DNA of 64,000 bases from Microbacterium psychrotolerans. Lineage in GTDB: Bacteria > Actinomycetota > Actinomycetes > Actinomycetales > Microbacteriaceae. Positions within the stretch are counted from its first letter, which is position 1. Each line of letters begins with the position of its first letter. The stretch is taken from assembly GCF_031085295.1 (NCBI RefSeq), contig NZ_JAVFWO010000003.1, positions 656,005 through 720,004 on the forward strand. The letters run 5' to 3'. Made by a program: the position numbers and the translations under genes. This document shows positions 16,138 to 24,582 of the stretch, piece by piece. The notes beneath the pieces were generated by a model. That model did not search any database. It saw only the letters and a list, made by a program, of their open reading frames with translations, and was not told the DNA's origin.

Positions 16138-17253
16138 ATGCCCATCGACCAGCACGGCGACGCCATTCTCGACGGTCTGTCGCTCCGGAGCCTCCCCAAG
16201 GTGTCGCTGCACGATCACCTCGACGGAGGCGTGCGACCGGCGACGATCATCGAGCTGGCCGACGCGATCGGGCTCGACGTCCCCGAGTCCGAGCCGGACG
16301 ACCTGGCGGACTGGTTCGCGGAGAAGAGCGACTCGGGTTCCCTCGTCGAGTACCTGAAGACGTTCGACCTCACGACCGCCGTGATGCAGACCCGCGAGGG
16401 CCTCACGCGCGTCGCGCGCGAGTTCGTCGAGGACCTCGCCGCCGACGGAGTGATCTACGGCGAGGTGCGGTGGGCGCCGGAGCAGCACCTCGCGCGCGGG
16501 CTGTCGCTCGACGAGGTCGTCGCCGCCGTGCAGGAGGGCATCGAGGAGGGTGAGGATGCCGCCGAACGCCGGGGCCACGACATCCGCGTGGGCCAGCTGA
16601 TCACGGCGATGCGTCACACCGACCGCTCGCTCGAGATCGCTCGCCTCGCCGTCGAGTGGCGCAACCGCGGCGCGGTCGGCTTCGACATCGCCGGTCCCGA
16701 GGACGGCTTCCCCGCCTCGAACCACCGCGACGCCTTCGACTACCTGGCGTCGGAGTTCTTCCCCGCGACCGTCCATGCCGGAGAGGCCGCCGGGCTCGAG
16801 TCCATCCGCTCGGCGCTCATCGACGGCCGCGCGCTGCGGCTCGGCCACGGCGTGCGCATCGCCGAGGACCTCGAGGTCGTCTCACGCGCTGGCGAAGAGG
16901 TGCTGGTGCAGTTCGGCGACCTCGCCCGCTGGGTGCGCGACCGTGAGATCCCGCTCGAGCTGTCGCCGTCGTCGAACCTGCAGACCGGCGCGATCGAGCG
17001 CTGGGGCACGACGATGGAGGACCACCCCTTCGACCTTCTGTACCAGCTCGGCTTCTCGGTGACCGTGAACGTCGACAACCGCACCATGAGCCGCACGTCG
17101 CTGACGCGCGAGCTCGCGCTGCTCGTCGAGACGTTCGAGTACGGGCTCGACGACCTCGAGGCGTTCCAGCTCAACGCGGCCGCCGGCGCCTTCCTCCCCG
17201 TGGAGGAGCGCGAGGAACTCATCGACCTCATCGCCGAAGGCTTCGACGCCTAG
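16138..17253 (+). CDS. add: Adenosine deaminase
   Basis: Zn-dependent deamination of adenosine and deoxyadenosine to inosine and deoxyinosine. 371 residues. Metal and substrate residues appear in KVSLHDHLDGGVRP (HxH), TVHAGEAAG, LGHGVRI and NVDNRTMSRTSLTRE (catalytic Asp). ATG at 16138, preceded by GAGGAG 8 bases upstream. The product feeds the purine-nucleoside phosphorylase encoded at 38.9-39.8 kb. The gene ends 127 bases from the convergent epimerase gene. Confidence 0.95.
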   Translation: MPIDQHGDAILDGLSLRSLPKVSLHDHLDGGVRPATIIELADAIGLDVPESEPDDLADWFAEKSDSGSLVEYLKTFDLTTAVMQTREGLTRVAREFVEDLAADGVIYGEVRWAPEQHLARGLSLDEVVAAVQEGIEEGEDAAERRGHDIRVGQLITAMRHTDRSLEIARLAVEWRNRGAVGFDIAGPEDGFPASNHRDAFDYLASEFFPATVHAGEAAGLESIRSALIDGRALRLGHGVRIAEDLEVVSRAGEEVLVQFGDLARWVRDREIPLELSPSSNLQTGAIERWGTTMEDHPFDLLYQLGFSVTVNVDNRTMSRTSLTRELALLVETFEYGLDDLEAFQLNAAAGAFLPVEEREELIDLIAEGFDA

Positions 17254-17300
17254 CCGCGTCGCGCGGTCAGCGGCGCGGTGCCGTGTGCCGAGTTCTCAGG

Positions 17301-17350
17301 CTTCGCAGATTCGCGCGGAGCTCGCAGGATTCGGGCGTGAAGCTGCGAAG
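17301..17350. terminator. Imperfect palindrome between convergent add and epimerase genes
   Basis: CTTCGCAG (17301-17308) pairs with CTGCGAAG (17343-17350); inside, TTCGCGC can pair with GCGTGAA with one mismatch. It lies in the 126-base gap between two converging genes, so a bidirectional terminator is the simplest reading. The interior also carries repeated AGATTC and GGATTC words. Confidence 0.4.
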
Positions 17351-17379
17351 TTCGGGAGATTCTGCGACGTCTGGGCCGG

Positions 17380-18444
17380 TCAGCGGCGAGCGACGCCGGG
17401 GTGTGTCGCGAGGTAGGCCTCGAACGCCTCGGCCGAGGTCTTGCCGGGCGTGTAGCCGAAGTCCTGCTTGAGGGAGCGGTTGGCGAGCACGGGGCGGTAG
17501 CGCAGGAAGCCGACCTGCTCGGGCCCGTGGACCGTGAGCCGCAGCATCCGCCCCAGACGCAGGCCGGCGCCGAGCACACCGGCCGGCACCGTCACGACCG
17601 GCTTGCCCAGGCGCTGCGCGATCTCCGGCACCGTGACGCGGCCGTCGCCGGCGACGTTGTAGACCCCGGGAGGTCCGTCGGTCGCCGCGCGCGCCATCGC
17701 GGCGGCGACGTCGTCGACCCAGACGAAGACGAACGGCGACTCCGAGCCGCGCACCTTGAGCAGCGCCGGGCCGTCCCAGAGGGCGGTGATCTGGTTCTGA
17801 ACGGTAGGCCCGAGGATCGTGCCGATGCGGAACACCACCTGCTCGAGCTCGGGGTGCGCGGTGCGGTAGCCGGCGAGCAGCTGCTCGACGAGGCGCTTGT
17901 GCTTGGAGTAGGGGAACTCGTCGTTGCCGCGCACAGGGTCGGACTCGCGCAGCCACTCGGGATTGTCGGCGTGGTAGCCGTAGGCCGCTCCTGACGAAGA
18001 CACCACGACGCGGCGCACTCCCGCCTCGACGCAGGCCTCGAGCACGTGGCGCGAGCCGTCGACGTCGACGCGGTACTCGAGGTCGTGGTCGCGGCCCGGG
18101 TTGACGATGGCCGCGAGGTGCACCACGACGTCGATGCGGTGACGCTCGAGCAGCGGCACCAGCCCGGCGGCACGCGTCACGTCGCAGTCGTCGTAGACGA
18201 CCCCCTCCATCGGATGCTCGGGCGGTCGCACGTCGCCAGCCACCACCAGATCCACGTCGGGGTGCGCGACGAGCGCGGCGGTCACGTGCGATCCGAGGAA
18301 TCCGGCACCGCCCGTGACCAGCACCCGCACACGCTCGTGACGGACGTCGAGCGCGGCGGGATCGGTCACGGTGATCGGCTGCGTCGAGAGGCTGCTCAGC
18401 GCGGCGGCAGCGCGCGCTGCGCCGGTGTGGCCTGCGCGGCTCAC
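17380..18444 (-). CDS. NAD-dependent epimerase/dehydratase (extended SDR)
   Basis: 354-residue nucleotide-sugar-type short-chain dehydrogenase of unknown substrate. The Rossmann motif is VTGGAGFLGSH, preceded by an Ala-rich leader of about 45 residues. The catalytic Ser is in VVSSSGAAYG and the YxxxK pair in FPYSKHK. Third gene of the monooxygenase-symporter-epimerase operon: its GTG overlaps the symporter stop by 4 bases (GTGA). A later in-frame start closer to the Rossmann motif would also give a full domain. The C-terminus resembles atypical SDRs that act on hydrophobic or steroid-like substrates more than true UDP-sugar epimerases, but this is weak inference. Confidence 0.85.
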   Translation of the reverse strand: MSRAGHTGAARAAAALSSLSTQPITVTDPAALDVRHERVRVLVTGGAGFLGSHVTAALVAHPDVDLVVAGDVRPPEHPMEGVVYDDCDVTRAAGLVPLLERHRIDVVVHLAAIVNPGRDHDLEYRVDVDGSRHVLEACVEAGVRRVVVSSSGAAYGYHADNPEWLRESDPVRGNDEFPYSKHKRLVEQLLAGYRTAHPELEQVVFRIGTILGPTVQNQITALWDGPALLKVRGSESPFVFVWVDDVAAAMARAATDGPPGVYNVAGDGRVTVPEIAQRLGKPVVTVPAGVLGAGLRLGRMLRLTVHGPEQVGFLRYRPVLANRSLKQDFGYTPGKTSAEAFEAYLATHPGVARR

Positions 18445-19583
18445 TCCGGTGCTCCCGCCGAGGGGCCGGGTTCCGCGGCGCCCGAAGCGCTGGACCTCCG
18501 GCCGGCTGCGTCGTCCGCGCCGGTGGCGCCGCGCCTCCGGCCACCGGCTGCGTCGTCCGCCCCCGTGGCGCCGGTCGCGCCGCCCGGGCCGGAATCGCCG
18601 CGCGCGGCGGATGCACCGCCCACGCCCGACCCGCCGTTCGCGCTGCGCCGCGCGTGACGGGACGCGTCGCCCTTGGTCGAGCCCGTACGGCGCTTCGTGT
18701 GCCGCGCCCAGAGGGCGGCGACGACGAGACCGGCGATGATGTCCCAGATGCCCCACCAGCCGGCCACGATGGCCATGCCGCCGAGGCCGCCGAAGAACGC
18801 GAAGACGAGGCCGAGGCCGAGACCCGCATTGCGGATGCCGACCTCGAACGTCATCGCCTTGCGCTCCCGCGTGCCGAGCCCGCCGATGACGGCGGTCGAG
18901 TACCCGATGCTCAGCGCCACGGCGTCGTGGATGGTGACGACGAGGACGATGATGCCGAGGAACGCCACGAAGTAGGTCCAGTTCCCCGCGAGCGCGGCCA
19001 CGATGAACCCGACCAGCGCGATCAGCGAGAACCACTTCACCCACGGCTGCACCCTGCCCGCGAAGACCGGGAACCGGTTGCGGATGAACAGGCCGAGGGC
19101 GAACGGCACGCCGATGATGAGCAGGATGTCGACCAGCATCGACCAGGGGTTGAGCTCGACCGCGACCAGCAGGTCGCGCGCCGTCGGGTGCAGCGAGCCC
19201 CAGAAGGCGATGGAGAGGGGCAGCACGAAGATGTAGATGAGGTTGGACACCGCCGTCATCGACACCGACAACGCGACGTTGCCGCCGGAGCGGTGCGTGA
19301 GCACCTGGGAGATGTTGCCGGGCGGGCAGCAGGCGACGAGGATCATGCCGAGCGCCATCGACGGGGTGACCGGCAGGATCAGGGTGAGCCCGAACGTCAC
19401 CGCCGGCAGCACGACGAGCTGAGCCAGGATCGCGATGACGAAGGGCTTGGGCTTGCGGGCGACGACCTTGAAGTCGTCGAGCGTGGTGTCGAGCGCGATG
19501 CCGAACATGATGAGCCCGAGCACCACGTTGAGGATGACGAGAGTGCCGGGATTGAAGCTGAGGACGACGTCGTCCGGGTTCAT
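18441..19583 (-). CDS. Bile acid:sodium symporter family protein
   Basis: Secondary transporter of the SBF/ArsB-like BASS fold, moving an organic anion with sodium; substrate unknown. 380 residues. Nine or ten hydrophobic segments occupy about residues 10-290, with VACCPPGNISQVLTHRSGGN near residue 90 as the BASS crossover motif. The last 85 residues are a Gly/Ala/Ser/Arg-rich cytoplasmic tail containing a direct duplication (GATGADDAAG twice). ATG overlaps the monooxygenase stop (ATGA). Coupling with a flavin monooxygenase and an SDR suggests uptake or export of the compound they modify. Confidence 0.88.
   Translation of the reverse strand: MNPDDVVLSFNPGTLVILNVVLGLIMFGIALDTTLDDFKVVARKPKPFVIAILAQLVVLPAVTFGLTLILPVTPSMALGMILVACCPPGNISQVLTHRSGGNVALSVSMTAVSNLIYIFVLPLSIAFWGSLHPTARDLLVAVELNPWSMLVDILLIIGVPFALGLFIRNRFPVFAGRVQPWVKWFSLIALVGFIVAALAGNWTYFVAFLGIIVLVVTIHDAVALSIGYSTAVIGGLGTRERKAMTFEVGIRNAGLGLGLVFAFFGGLGGMAIVAGWWGIWDIIAGLVVAALWARHTKRRTGSTKGDASRHARRSANGGSGVGGASAARGDSGPGGATGATGADDAAGGRRRGATGADDAAGRRSSASGAAEPGPSAGAPE
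18495..18573 (-). repeat. In-gene direct duplication in the symporter tail
   Basis: Two copies of a ~37-39-base unit beginning CCTCCGGCC and including GGCTGCGTCGTCCGC on the plus strand, encoding GATGADDAAG twice. Copies differ by a 3-base insertion and a few substitutions. Confidence 0.75.
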
Positions 19584-20998
19584 GCCGTCACCTTCTTCTC
19601 GGCGGCTTTCCCGGCGGCATGCGACCCGCTGCCCGGCACGCCGGCGCGCGTGCGGACCAGGCGGCTCCGCCGCGACGGGCGGGAAGCGGCATCCGTCCTC
19701 AAGGCCTGCGTGGCAGCGCGGACGGCGCTGCGGTAGGCGTCCTTGTTGACGTAGTACGACATGCGTTCGAGGCCGAGGTAGTGGTACCCGCCGGTCAGGT
19801 CCGGCCAGGGCTCGCTCGTCACTCTGGTGCGGAAGGCCGCGGCGCGATCGGGGTGACGCTCGAGCGCCACGAGGTAGGCCGCGATGAGTTCGGCCTGCTC
19901 GTAGCGCCCCTGCCAGCCGATTCCGGATGCCTCGATCATGCCCATCACGTACAGGCCGTTGAACGACGGGGTGAACGCGTTGAGGAAGAGGCGCGGCGCC
20001 ATGCCGCTCCAGGCGAGCTCGCTGCGATCGACGAACGGGTAGTCCAGCTTGTAGCCGGTCGCGAGGAGCACCGTGTCGTACTCGCCCGATGAGCCGTCGC
20101 GGAAGCAGACGGTGCGGCCGTCGAAGCGGTCGATGTCGGGCACGATCCGCAGATCGCCCTGACCGAGGTGGTTGAGGATGAGCGTGTTGACGATCGGGTG
20201 CGACTCGTAGATCTTGTAGTCGGGCTTGGGGAAGCCGAACCGCACCGGGTCGCCGGTGAAGGCGCGGAGCACCCGCGTGTCGACGAACTGCTTCAGGCGA
20301 GCGGGCAGCGGCCGCCCCTGGTTGAGCGTGTCGGACGGCTTGCCGAAGAGATACCGCGGCACGAAGTAGTAGCCGCGTCGCACGCTCATGTCGACGGATG
20401 CCGCGTGGTGCACGGCGTCGACGGCGATGTCGCATCCGGAGTTGCCGGCGCCGATGATGAGCACCCGCTTGCCGGTCAGCTGGGTCGCGGACTTGTAGGC
20501 GCTGGTGTGCAGGAGCTCGCCGGTGAACTCGCCGCGGAACGCCGGGACGTTCGGCTCTGCGAGCGTGCCGTTCGCGAGGATCACGCCGTCGTAGCGCTGC
20601 TCCGTCGGCTCGCCGGCGTCGCCCGCGACGCCGCCGGACCGCAGCATCCAGCCGCCGTCTTCCGTGCGTTCGAGGGACGTGACCTTCGTGTCGAAGCGAA
20701 AGCGCTCGGTCAGCCCGAAATGGTCGGCAAAATCGCGGAAGTACGTGACCAGCTCACGGTGGCTCGGGTAGTCCGCCCTGGTGCGCATGGGGAACTCGGC
20801 GAACTCCGTCGTGGTGCGCGACGAGATGAGGTGCGCCGAGTCGTACATCGTCGAGCGCGGGTTCTCGATGTCCCAGAGGCCACCGACACCCCGTGACGCC
20901 TCGAAGCCGTCGAAGTCGATCCCGGCCTTCTGCAGGGCGCGGGCCGCCGACAGCCCCGATGGCCCGGCGCCGATGATGGCGTATCGGTGGTCGCTCAT
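19580..20998 (-). CDS. Flavin-containing monooxygenase
   Basis: FAD- and NADPH-dependent oxygenase acting on soft nucleophiles or ketones. 472 residues. FAD motif GAGPSGLSAAR at residue 10, NADPH motif IGAGNSGCDIA near residue 190, and between them FRGEFTGELLHTSAY, which fits the FMO/Baeyer-Villiger fingerprint loosely. LLATGYKLDYPF is the C-terminal ATGY motif. First gene of a tightly overlapped operon. ATG preceded by GAGGA; a 14-base palindrome at 21081-21094 lies upstream and may be its operator. The C-terminal 40 residues are a basic low-complexity tail. Confidence 0.92.
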   Translation of the reverse strand: MSDHRYAIIGAGPSGLSAARALQKAGIDFDGFEASRGVGGLWDIENPRSTMYDSAHLISSRTTTEFAEFPMRTRADYPSHRELVTYFRDFADHFGLTERFRFDTKVTSLERTEDGGWMLRSGGVAGDAGEPTEQRYDGVILANGTLAEPNVPAFRGEFTGELLHTSAYKSATQLTGKRVLIIGAGNSGCDIAVDAVHHAASVDMSVRRGYYFVPRYLFGKPSDTLNQGRPLPARLKQFVDTRVLRAFTGDPVRFGFPKPDYKIYESHPIVNTLILNHLGQGDLRIVPDIDRFDGRTVCFRDGSSGEYDTVLLATGYKLDYPFVDRSELAWSGMAPRLFLNAFTPSFNGLYVMGMIEASGIGWQGRYEQAELIAAYLVALERHPDRAAAFRTRVTSEPWPDLTGGYHYLGLERMSYYVNKDAYRSAVRAATQALRTDAASRPSRRSRLVRTRAGVPGSGSHAAGKAAEKKVTA

Positions 20999-21080
20999 TG
21001 GTCCTCACGTTCGTCGATGCGCACGTCCTCGTGCCGGCGTGACGATTCCGCCGACAGAACACTAAGCGTGAAGCGGCATT

Positions 21081-21094
21081 AACCGAAATCGGTT
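21081..21094. promoter_or_regulatory. Palindrome AACCGA-AA-TCGGTT upstream of the monooxygenase operon
   Basis: Perfect 6-base arms with a 2-base spacer in the AT-richest part of the 148-base gap before the monooxygenase gene. The shape fits a TetR-type operator. No regulator gene is adjacent. Confidence 0.5.
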
Positions 21095-21146
21095 GTACGA
21101 CCCCGGCGCTCAGGCGCATCCGGCGACCGACGGGCGTCGGCAGCCG

Positions 21147-21869
21147 TCACATGAACACTGCCAGGATGCCGCGCACGAGCACCACCGTCGCTCCTGCCCA
21201 GGCGAGCGCCAGCATGGCCGCCCGGGCGATGCGCGGTGCGACGTTGCGGGAGAGGATCGTGCCGATCGCGATGCCGGCGATGGTCGCGATGACGAGGGTC
21301 CCCACATCCTCGACCGGGGAGGCGGGAAGCCCCCGCAGCGCCACCGAGACCACACCGAACACGGCGAAGATCAGCTGCGCGCTGGCCGCGAAGCTGCGCT
21401 GCGGCCAGCGGTCGCCCACCGCGTACGCGGCCAAGGGTGGACCCGACAATCCACTCGCGACGTGCATGAAGCCGGCGGCGGAGCCGGACACCACGGCGCC
21501 CATGCGCCCGGTCAGCGACGCGGAGAGCGCGGAGATGCGCCCCGCCAGCAGTGCGAGATACGCCATCGCGGAGATGAGCAGAAGCAGGGCGGCATCGGGG
21601 AGGAGGCGCACGAGCAGTGCGCCGAACGGCGCCGCCACGATTCCGGGCCAGATGAGCCACCACGAGCGCGCCCAGTCGATCTGTCGCCACACGAGCGGGA
21701 TCGCGGTCAGCGACGCGACGAGCGCCAGCATCACGCCGAGTGTGACGCCCTCCACCGCTCCGTAGAGGAGGACGATGGGGCCGACGAGCACCAGCACGAA
21801 GCCGAGCCCGGTGATGCGCTGGATGACCGCAGCGACGAAGGCCGCGATCGCCGCGAGGATGACGGTCAC
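21147..21869 (-). CDS. TauE/SafE-family (sulfite exporter-like) permease
   Basis: 240-residue integral membrane protein of the TauE/SafE (DUF81) family, proposed exporters of sulfite or organosulfonates. Seven to eight hydrophobic segments fill the sequence. QRITGLGFVLVLVGPIVLL at residue 17 and AGFMHVASGLSGPPLAAY in the middle are the two family repeats. GTG start with a TAGGCT box 8 bases upstream. Transcribed in the same direction as the monooxygenase operon but separated from it by a likely promoter. Confidence 0.85.
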   Translation of the reverse strand: MTVILAAIAAFVAAVIQRITGLGFVLVLVGPIVLLYGAVEGVTLGVMLALVASLTAIPLVWRQIDWARSWWLIWPGIVAAPFGALLVRLLPDAALLLLISAMAYLALLAGRISALSASLTGRMGAVVSGSAAGFMHVASGLSGPPLAAYAVGDRWPQRSFAASAQLIFAVFGVVSVALRGLPASPVEDVGTLVIATIAGIAIGTILSRNVAPRIARAAMLALAWAGATVVLVRGILAVFM

Positions 21870-21877
21870 GGGAGTCC

Positions 21878-21883
21878 AGCCTA
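21878..21883 (-). promoter_or_regulatory. Leaderless -10 box (TAGGCT) for the TauE/SafE gene
   Basis: TAGGCT ends 8 bases before the GTG at 21869; no Shine-Dalgarno sequence is present. Confidence 0.5.
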
Positions 21884-21952
21884 GGCGGCGGACCCGGCGG
21901 CCCCGGCCGCCGTCGGCCGTCCACCGCGCCGTCGGGCGCCGGGGCCGTGCGG

Positions 21953-22783
21953 TCAGCGACCGGCGGTGGTGAGGGCGAAGGGGCCGACGAGGTCGGTGAG
22001 CTGATCGCGCATGTCGTCGTCCGAGATGGTCGGGGTGCCGTCACCCGGCTGCGGGCCGTAATCGCCGAACGACGCGTGGCTCGCGCCCTCGATCTCGTGC
22101 ATCTCGGCGTCGGCGGGGAGGAGGGGCCGCGCGTCGGCGATCTTCTCCGGCGTCGACAGCCCGTCCTCGCTGCCGGACAGGCTGATCACCGGCAGGCCGG
22201 ACGTGGACAGGTCGTTCGCGCAGTAGGAGCCGAAGAGGGCGAGGCCGTCGGCATCCGTCGCCAGCTGGCAGGCGCGCACGCCGCCGAGCGAGTGCCCGCC
22301 GGCGAGCCAGGTGTCGATGCCGGGCGCGAGGTCGGTGAAGGACGAGAGCGGCCGCAGGTCGAAGAACGCGAGGTTCAGCCAGGGCTTCGTGATGACCACC
22401 GTGACGCCGTCCTCGGCGACGAGTCCCGAGAGCTTGTTGGCGTAGGCCCAGGGGTCGACCTTCGCCCCGGGCACGTACACGAGGCCGACGTCGGCCGACT
22501 CGCCGGCGGGGGAGAGCACGATGCCCGCGTCGGTGTCGGTGATCTCGATGGCGGTGTTCGACCGCACCTCGGCGAGGGGCTCCGGCTCGGCGGCCATGAC
22601 GCCGACCTGGCTCCAGATCAGGATGCCGACGACGCCGAGCACGATGACCGCCACCAGCGATCCGAGGATCCACCACAGGACGCGCAGGCCCCGCGGGCGA
22701 GGCTTCGGCGTCGGTGAGGCGATCGCGGCCGCTCCCCTCTCGGCGTCGCGGCTGGGCTCGGCGGAGGGGGCGTTCGGGGTCAC
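21953..22783 (-). CDS. Membrane-anchored alpha/beta hydrolase
   Basis: 276 residues. A cytoplasmic N-terminus of about 33 residues precedes one transmembrane helix (LWWILGSLVAVIVLGVVGIL), so the catalytic domain is probably outside. The nucleophile elbow is GGHSLGGVRA (Ser), with GSEDGLSTPEKI supplying the likely Asp and EGASHASFGDYG the His. Similar actinobacterial proteins are annotated only as alpha/beta hydrolases; the substrate is unknown. A TACGCT box 6 bases before the GTG suggests an independent leaderless transcript downstream of mtlD. Confidence 0.85.
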   Translation of the reverse strand: MTPNAPSAEPSRDAERGAAAIASPTPKPRPRGLRVLWWILGSLVAVIVLGVVGILIWSQVGVMAAEPEPLAEVRSNTAIEITDTDAGIVLSPAGESADVGLVYVPGAKVDPWAYANKLSGLVAEDGVTVVITKPWLNLAFFDLRPLSSFTDLAPGIDTWLAGGHSLGGVRACQLATDADGLALFGSYCANDLSTSGLPVISLSGSEDGLSTPEKIADARPLLPADAEMHEIEGASHASFGDYGPQPGDGTPTISDDDMRDQLTDLVGPFALTTAGR

Positions 22784-22789
22784 GGGATG

Positions 22790-22795
22790 AGCGTA
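22790..22795 (-). promoter_or_regulatory. Leaderless -10 box (TACGCT) for the alpha/beta hydrolase
   Basis: TACGCT ends 6 bases before the GTG at 22783, inside the 45-base gap after mtlD. Confidence 0.45.
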
Positions 22796-22828
22796 GACCG
22801 GCGCGAGCGGCGCAACCTGCGAACCCGG

Positions 22829-23983
22829 TCAGCCCGCGAGCTCGGCCTGGCGTGCCGCGACGACAGCCTGCACCTTCGGGAACAGCGGATGCTCCGGCTC
22901 GAGGCCCGTGACGGATGCCGTGAAGCCGGCGGCATCCTGCTCGCGCAGCATCCGCTGCAGGTCCACCGACTGGGCGTCCTCGGTGTCGTCGAAGGCCAGC
23001 GCCGCGCCCATCGCGGCGACGAGTGCATCGACGCCGAGACCTCGTTCGGCGGCTTCGGCGGCGGGTCCGACGAACCGCTCGTGTCGCGACAGCTTGCGCA
23101 GCGGCTGACGACCCACGCGCCACACCGTGTCGGGGAGCGCGGTGTTGCGGAAGCGGCTCAGGATCGTGGCGCGGTACGCCGCCAGGGACTCGGCATCGAG
23201 TCCGTGCTTGGCCTCGAGAAGTGCCGAGGTCTCTTCGAGCGCCGCCTCCACGCGTGCCGCCAGCGCGGGGTCGGAGAGCGCCTGCGCGATCCCTTCGATC
23301 CCTGCCTGCGCGCCGAAGTACGCCGTCGCGGCGTGCCCGGTGTTCACCGTGAAGAGCTTGCGCTCGATGTACGGCTCGAGGTCGTCGACGAAGTGGGCGC
23401 CGGGGATGCGGGGAGGGTCGTCGCCGAACGGCGGCCGCTCGATCGCCCACTCGAAGAACGGCTCGACGGTGACGTCCACGCCTCCGCCCTCGGGCTGGCC
23501 GGGCACGATGCGGTCGACGGCGGTGTTCGCGAACACCGCGCGTGAGGCGAGTGCGTCCCAGGCATCGCCCGCGAGCGCCTTGATCTCGTCGCGGAGCAGA
23601 TCGGTGGCGTTGATGGCGTTCTCGCACGCCATGATCTGCAGCGGCGGACTGGACGGATCGCGCAGCGCCAGCCCCCCGACGATATGCGGAGCGACGAACT
23701 TCAGGATCGTCGGCCCGACGGCGGTCGTGACGACGTTGGCGCCCGCGATCTCCTCCACGACGAGCTCAGGATGCTCGGCGCTGTTGATCGCCCGGAACCC
23801 GGTGACGACCGTGTCGCGGCCGCCTTCGCCCACCTCGTGCACCGTGTACCGGGACACGTGGTTGATCGCGTCGACGAGCGGTGCGGCGACATCCGAGAAC
23901 ACGAGCTCGTATCCGCCCTCGTGCAAGAGGAGGCCTACGAAGCCGCGGCCGATGTTGCCGGCGCCGAAGTGGACGGCCTTCAT
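22829..23983 (-). CDS. mtlD: Mannitol-1-phosphate 5-dehydrogenase
   Basis: Oxidises mannitol 1-phosphate, the product of the mannitol PTS, to fructose 6-phosphate using NAD; cytoplasmic. 384 residues, the usual length. GAGNIGRGFVGLLL at residue 8 is the NAD-binding motif, and KLFTVNTGHAATAYFG holds the conserved catalytic Lys and the NTGHA motif of the polyol dehydrogenase family. The ATG overlaps the EIIA stop by one base (TGATG). Last gene of the mannitol operon. Confidence 0.95.
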   Translation of the reverse strand: MKAVHFGAGNIGRGFVGLLLHEGGYELVFSDVAAPLVDAINHVSRYTVHEVGEGGRDTVVTGFRAINSAEHPELVVEEIAGANVVTTAVGPTILKFVAPHIVGGLALRDPSSPPLQIMACENAINATDLLRDEIKALAGDAWDALASRAVFANTAVDRIVPGQPEGGGVDVTVEPFFEWAIERPPFGDDPPRIPGAHFVDDLEPYIERKLFTVNTGHAATAYFGAQAGIEGIAQALSDPALAARVEAALEETSALLEAKHGLDAESLAAYRATILSRFRNTALPDTVWRVGRQPLRKLSRHERFVGPAAEAAERGLGVDALVAAMGAALAFDDTEDAQSVDLQRMLREQDAAGFTASVTGLEPEHPLFPKVQAVVAARQAELAG

Positions 23984-24420
23984 CAGACGCCCGCCGCAGA
24001 GACCAGGCCGAACAGCTCCTCGGGCGTCTGGGCCTGCTTCAGGCGGGCGACGTCGTCTTCGTCGGAGAAGAGGATGGCGATCTGGGAGAGGATCTCGAGG
24101 TGTTCGTCCCCCTTTCCGGCGATGCCGACCACGAACGTCACGGGGTTGCCGTCCCAGTCGACGCCGCCGTCGTAGCGCACGACCGACAGCGCGGACTCGA
24201 GGATCTCGCCCTTGGTCTCGTTCGTACCGTGCGGGATCGCCAGCTCGTTGCCCATGTACGTCGACACGGTCTGCTCGCGCTGCAGCATGGCGTCGTAGTA
24301 CGCGCCGGTGACGGCGCCGGCGGCCTGCAGGATGTCGGCGGCCTCCTTCATCGCCTCATTGCGCGTCGCGCTTCCGGAGTGGATGCGCACCTGGCCGATG
24401 CTCAGAACCTCGCGTGCCAT
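23983..24420 (-). CDS. mtlF: PTS mannitol-specific EIIA component
   Basis: Relays phosphate from HPr to the EIIB domain of MtlA. 145 residues; the phospho-accepting His is in LAIPHGTNETK, the EIIA-Mtl/Fru motif. I prefer the ATG at 24420, giving MAREVLSIG, over a GTG 13 codons upstream, because AAAGGCG lies upstream at suitable distance. Its stop overlaps the mtlD start. A separate EIIA next to a fused EIICB is the common actinobacterial arrangement. Confidence 0.92.
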   Translation of the reverse strand: MAREVLSIGQVRIHSGSATRNEAMKEAADILQAAGAVTGAYYDAMLQREQTVSTYMGNELAIPHGTNETKGEILESALSVVRYDGGVDWDGNPVTFVVGIAGKGDEHLEILSQIAILFSDEDDVARLKQAQTPEELFGLVSAAGV

Positions 24421-24535
24421 GTCTTCGCCTTTCGCCGTTGTCTCGTCTGTCGTCGTCACTCGTCCTGCCTGCGGGACGGATGCCGCCCCCGGCGTTCACG
24501 CCGGCCGCGGCGTGTGCGCGACCGGAGCGAGGCGA

Positions 24536-24570
24536 TGGGGCCGAGGGCATGAAGCGCCCGCCCGGCCCCA
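24536..24570 (-). terminator. Hairpin downstream of mtlA
   Basis: TGGGGCCG (24536-24543) and CGGCCCCA (24563-24570), with an inner GGGC/GCCC pair, start 12 bases after the mtlA stop. EIIA and mtlD follow on the same strand, so it may be a partial terminator or 3' stabiliser for mtlA mRNA. Confidence 0.5.
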
Positions 24571-24582
24571 CCGCGGTCTCAG

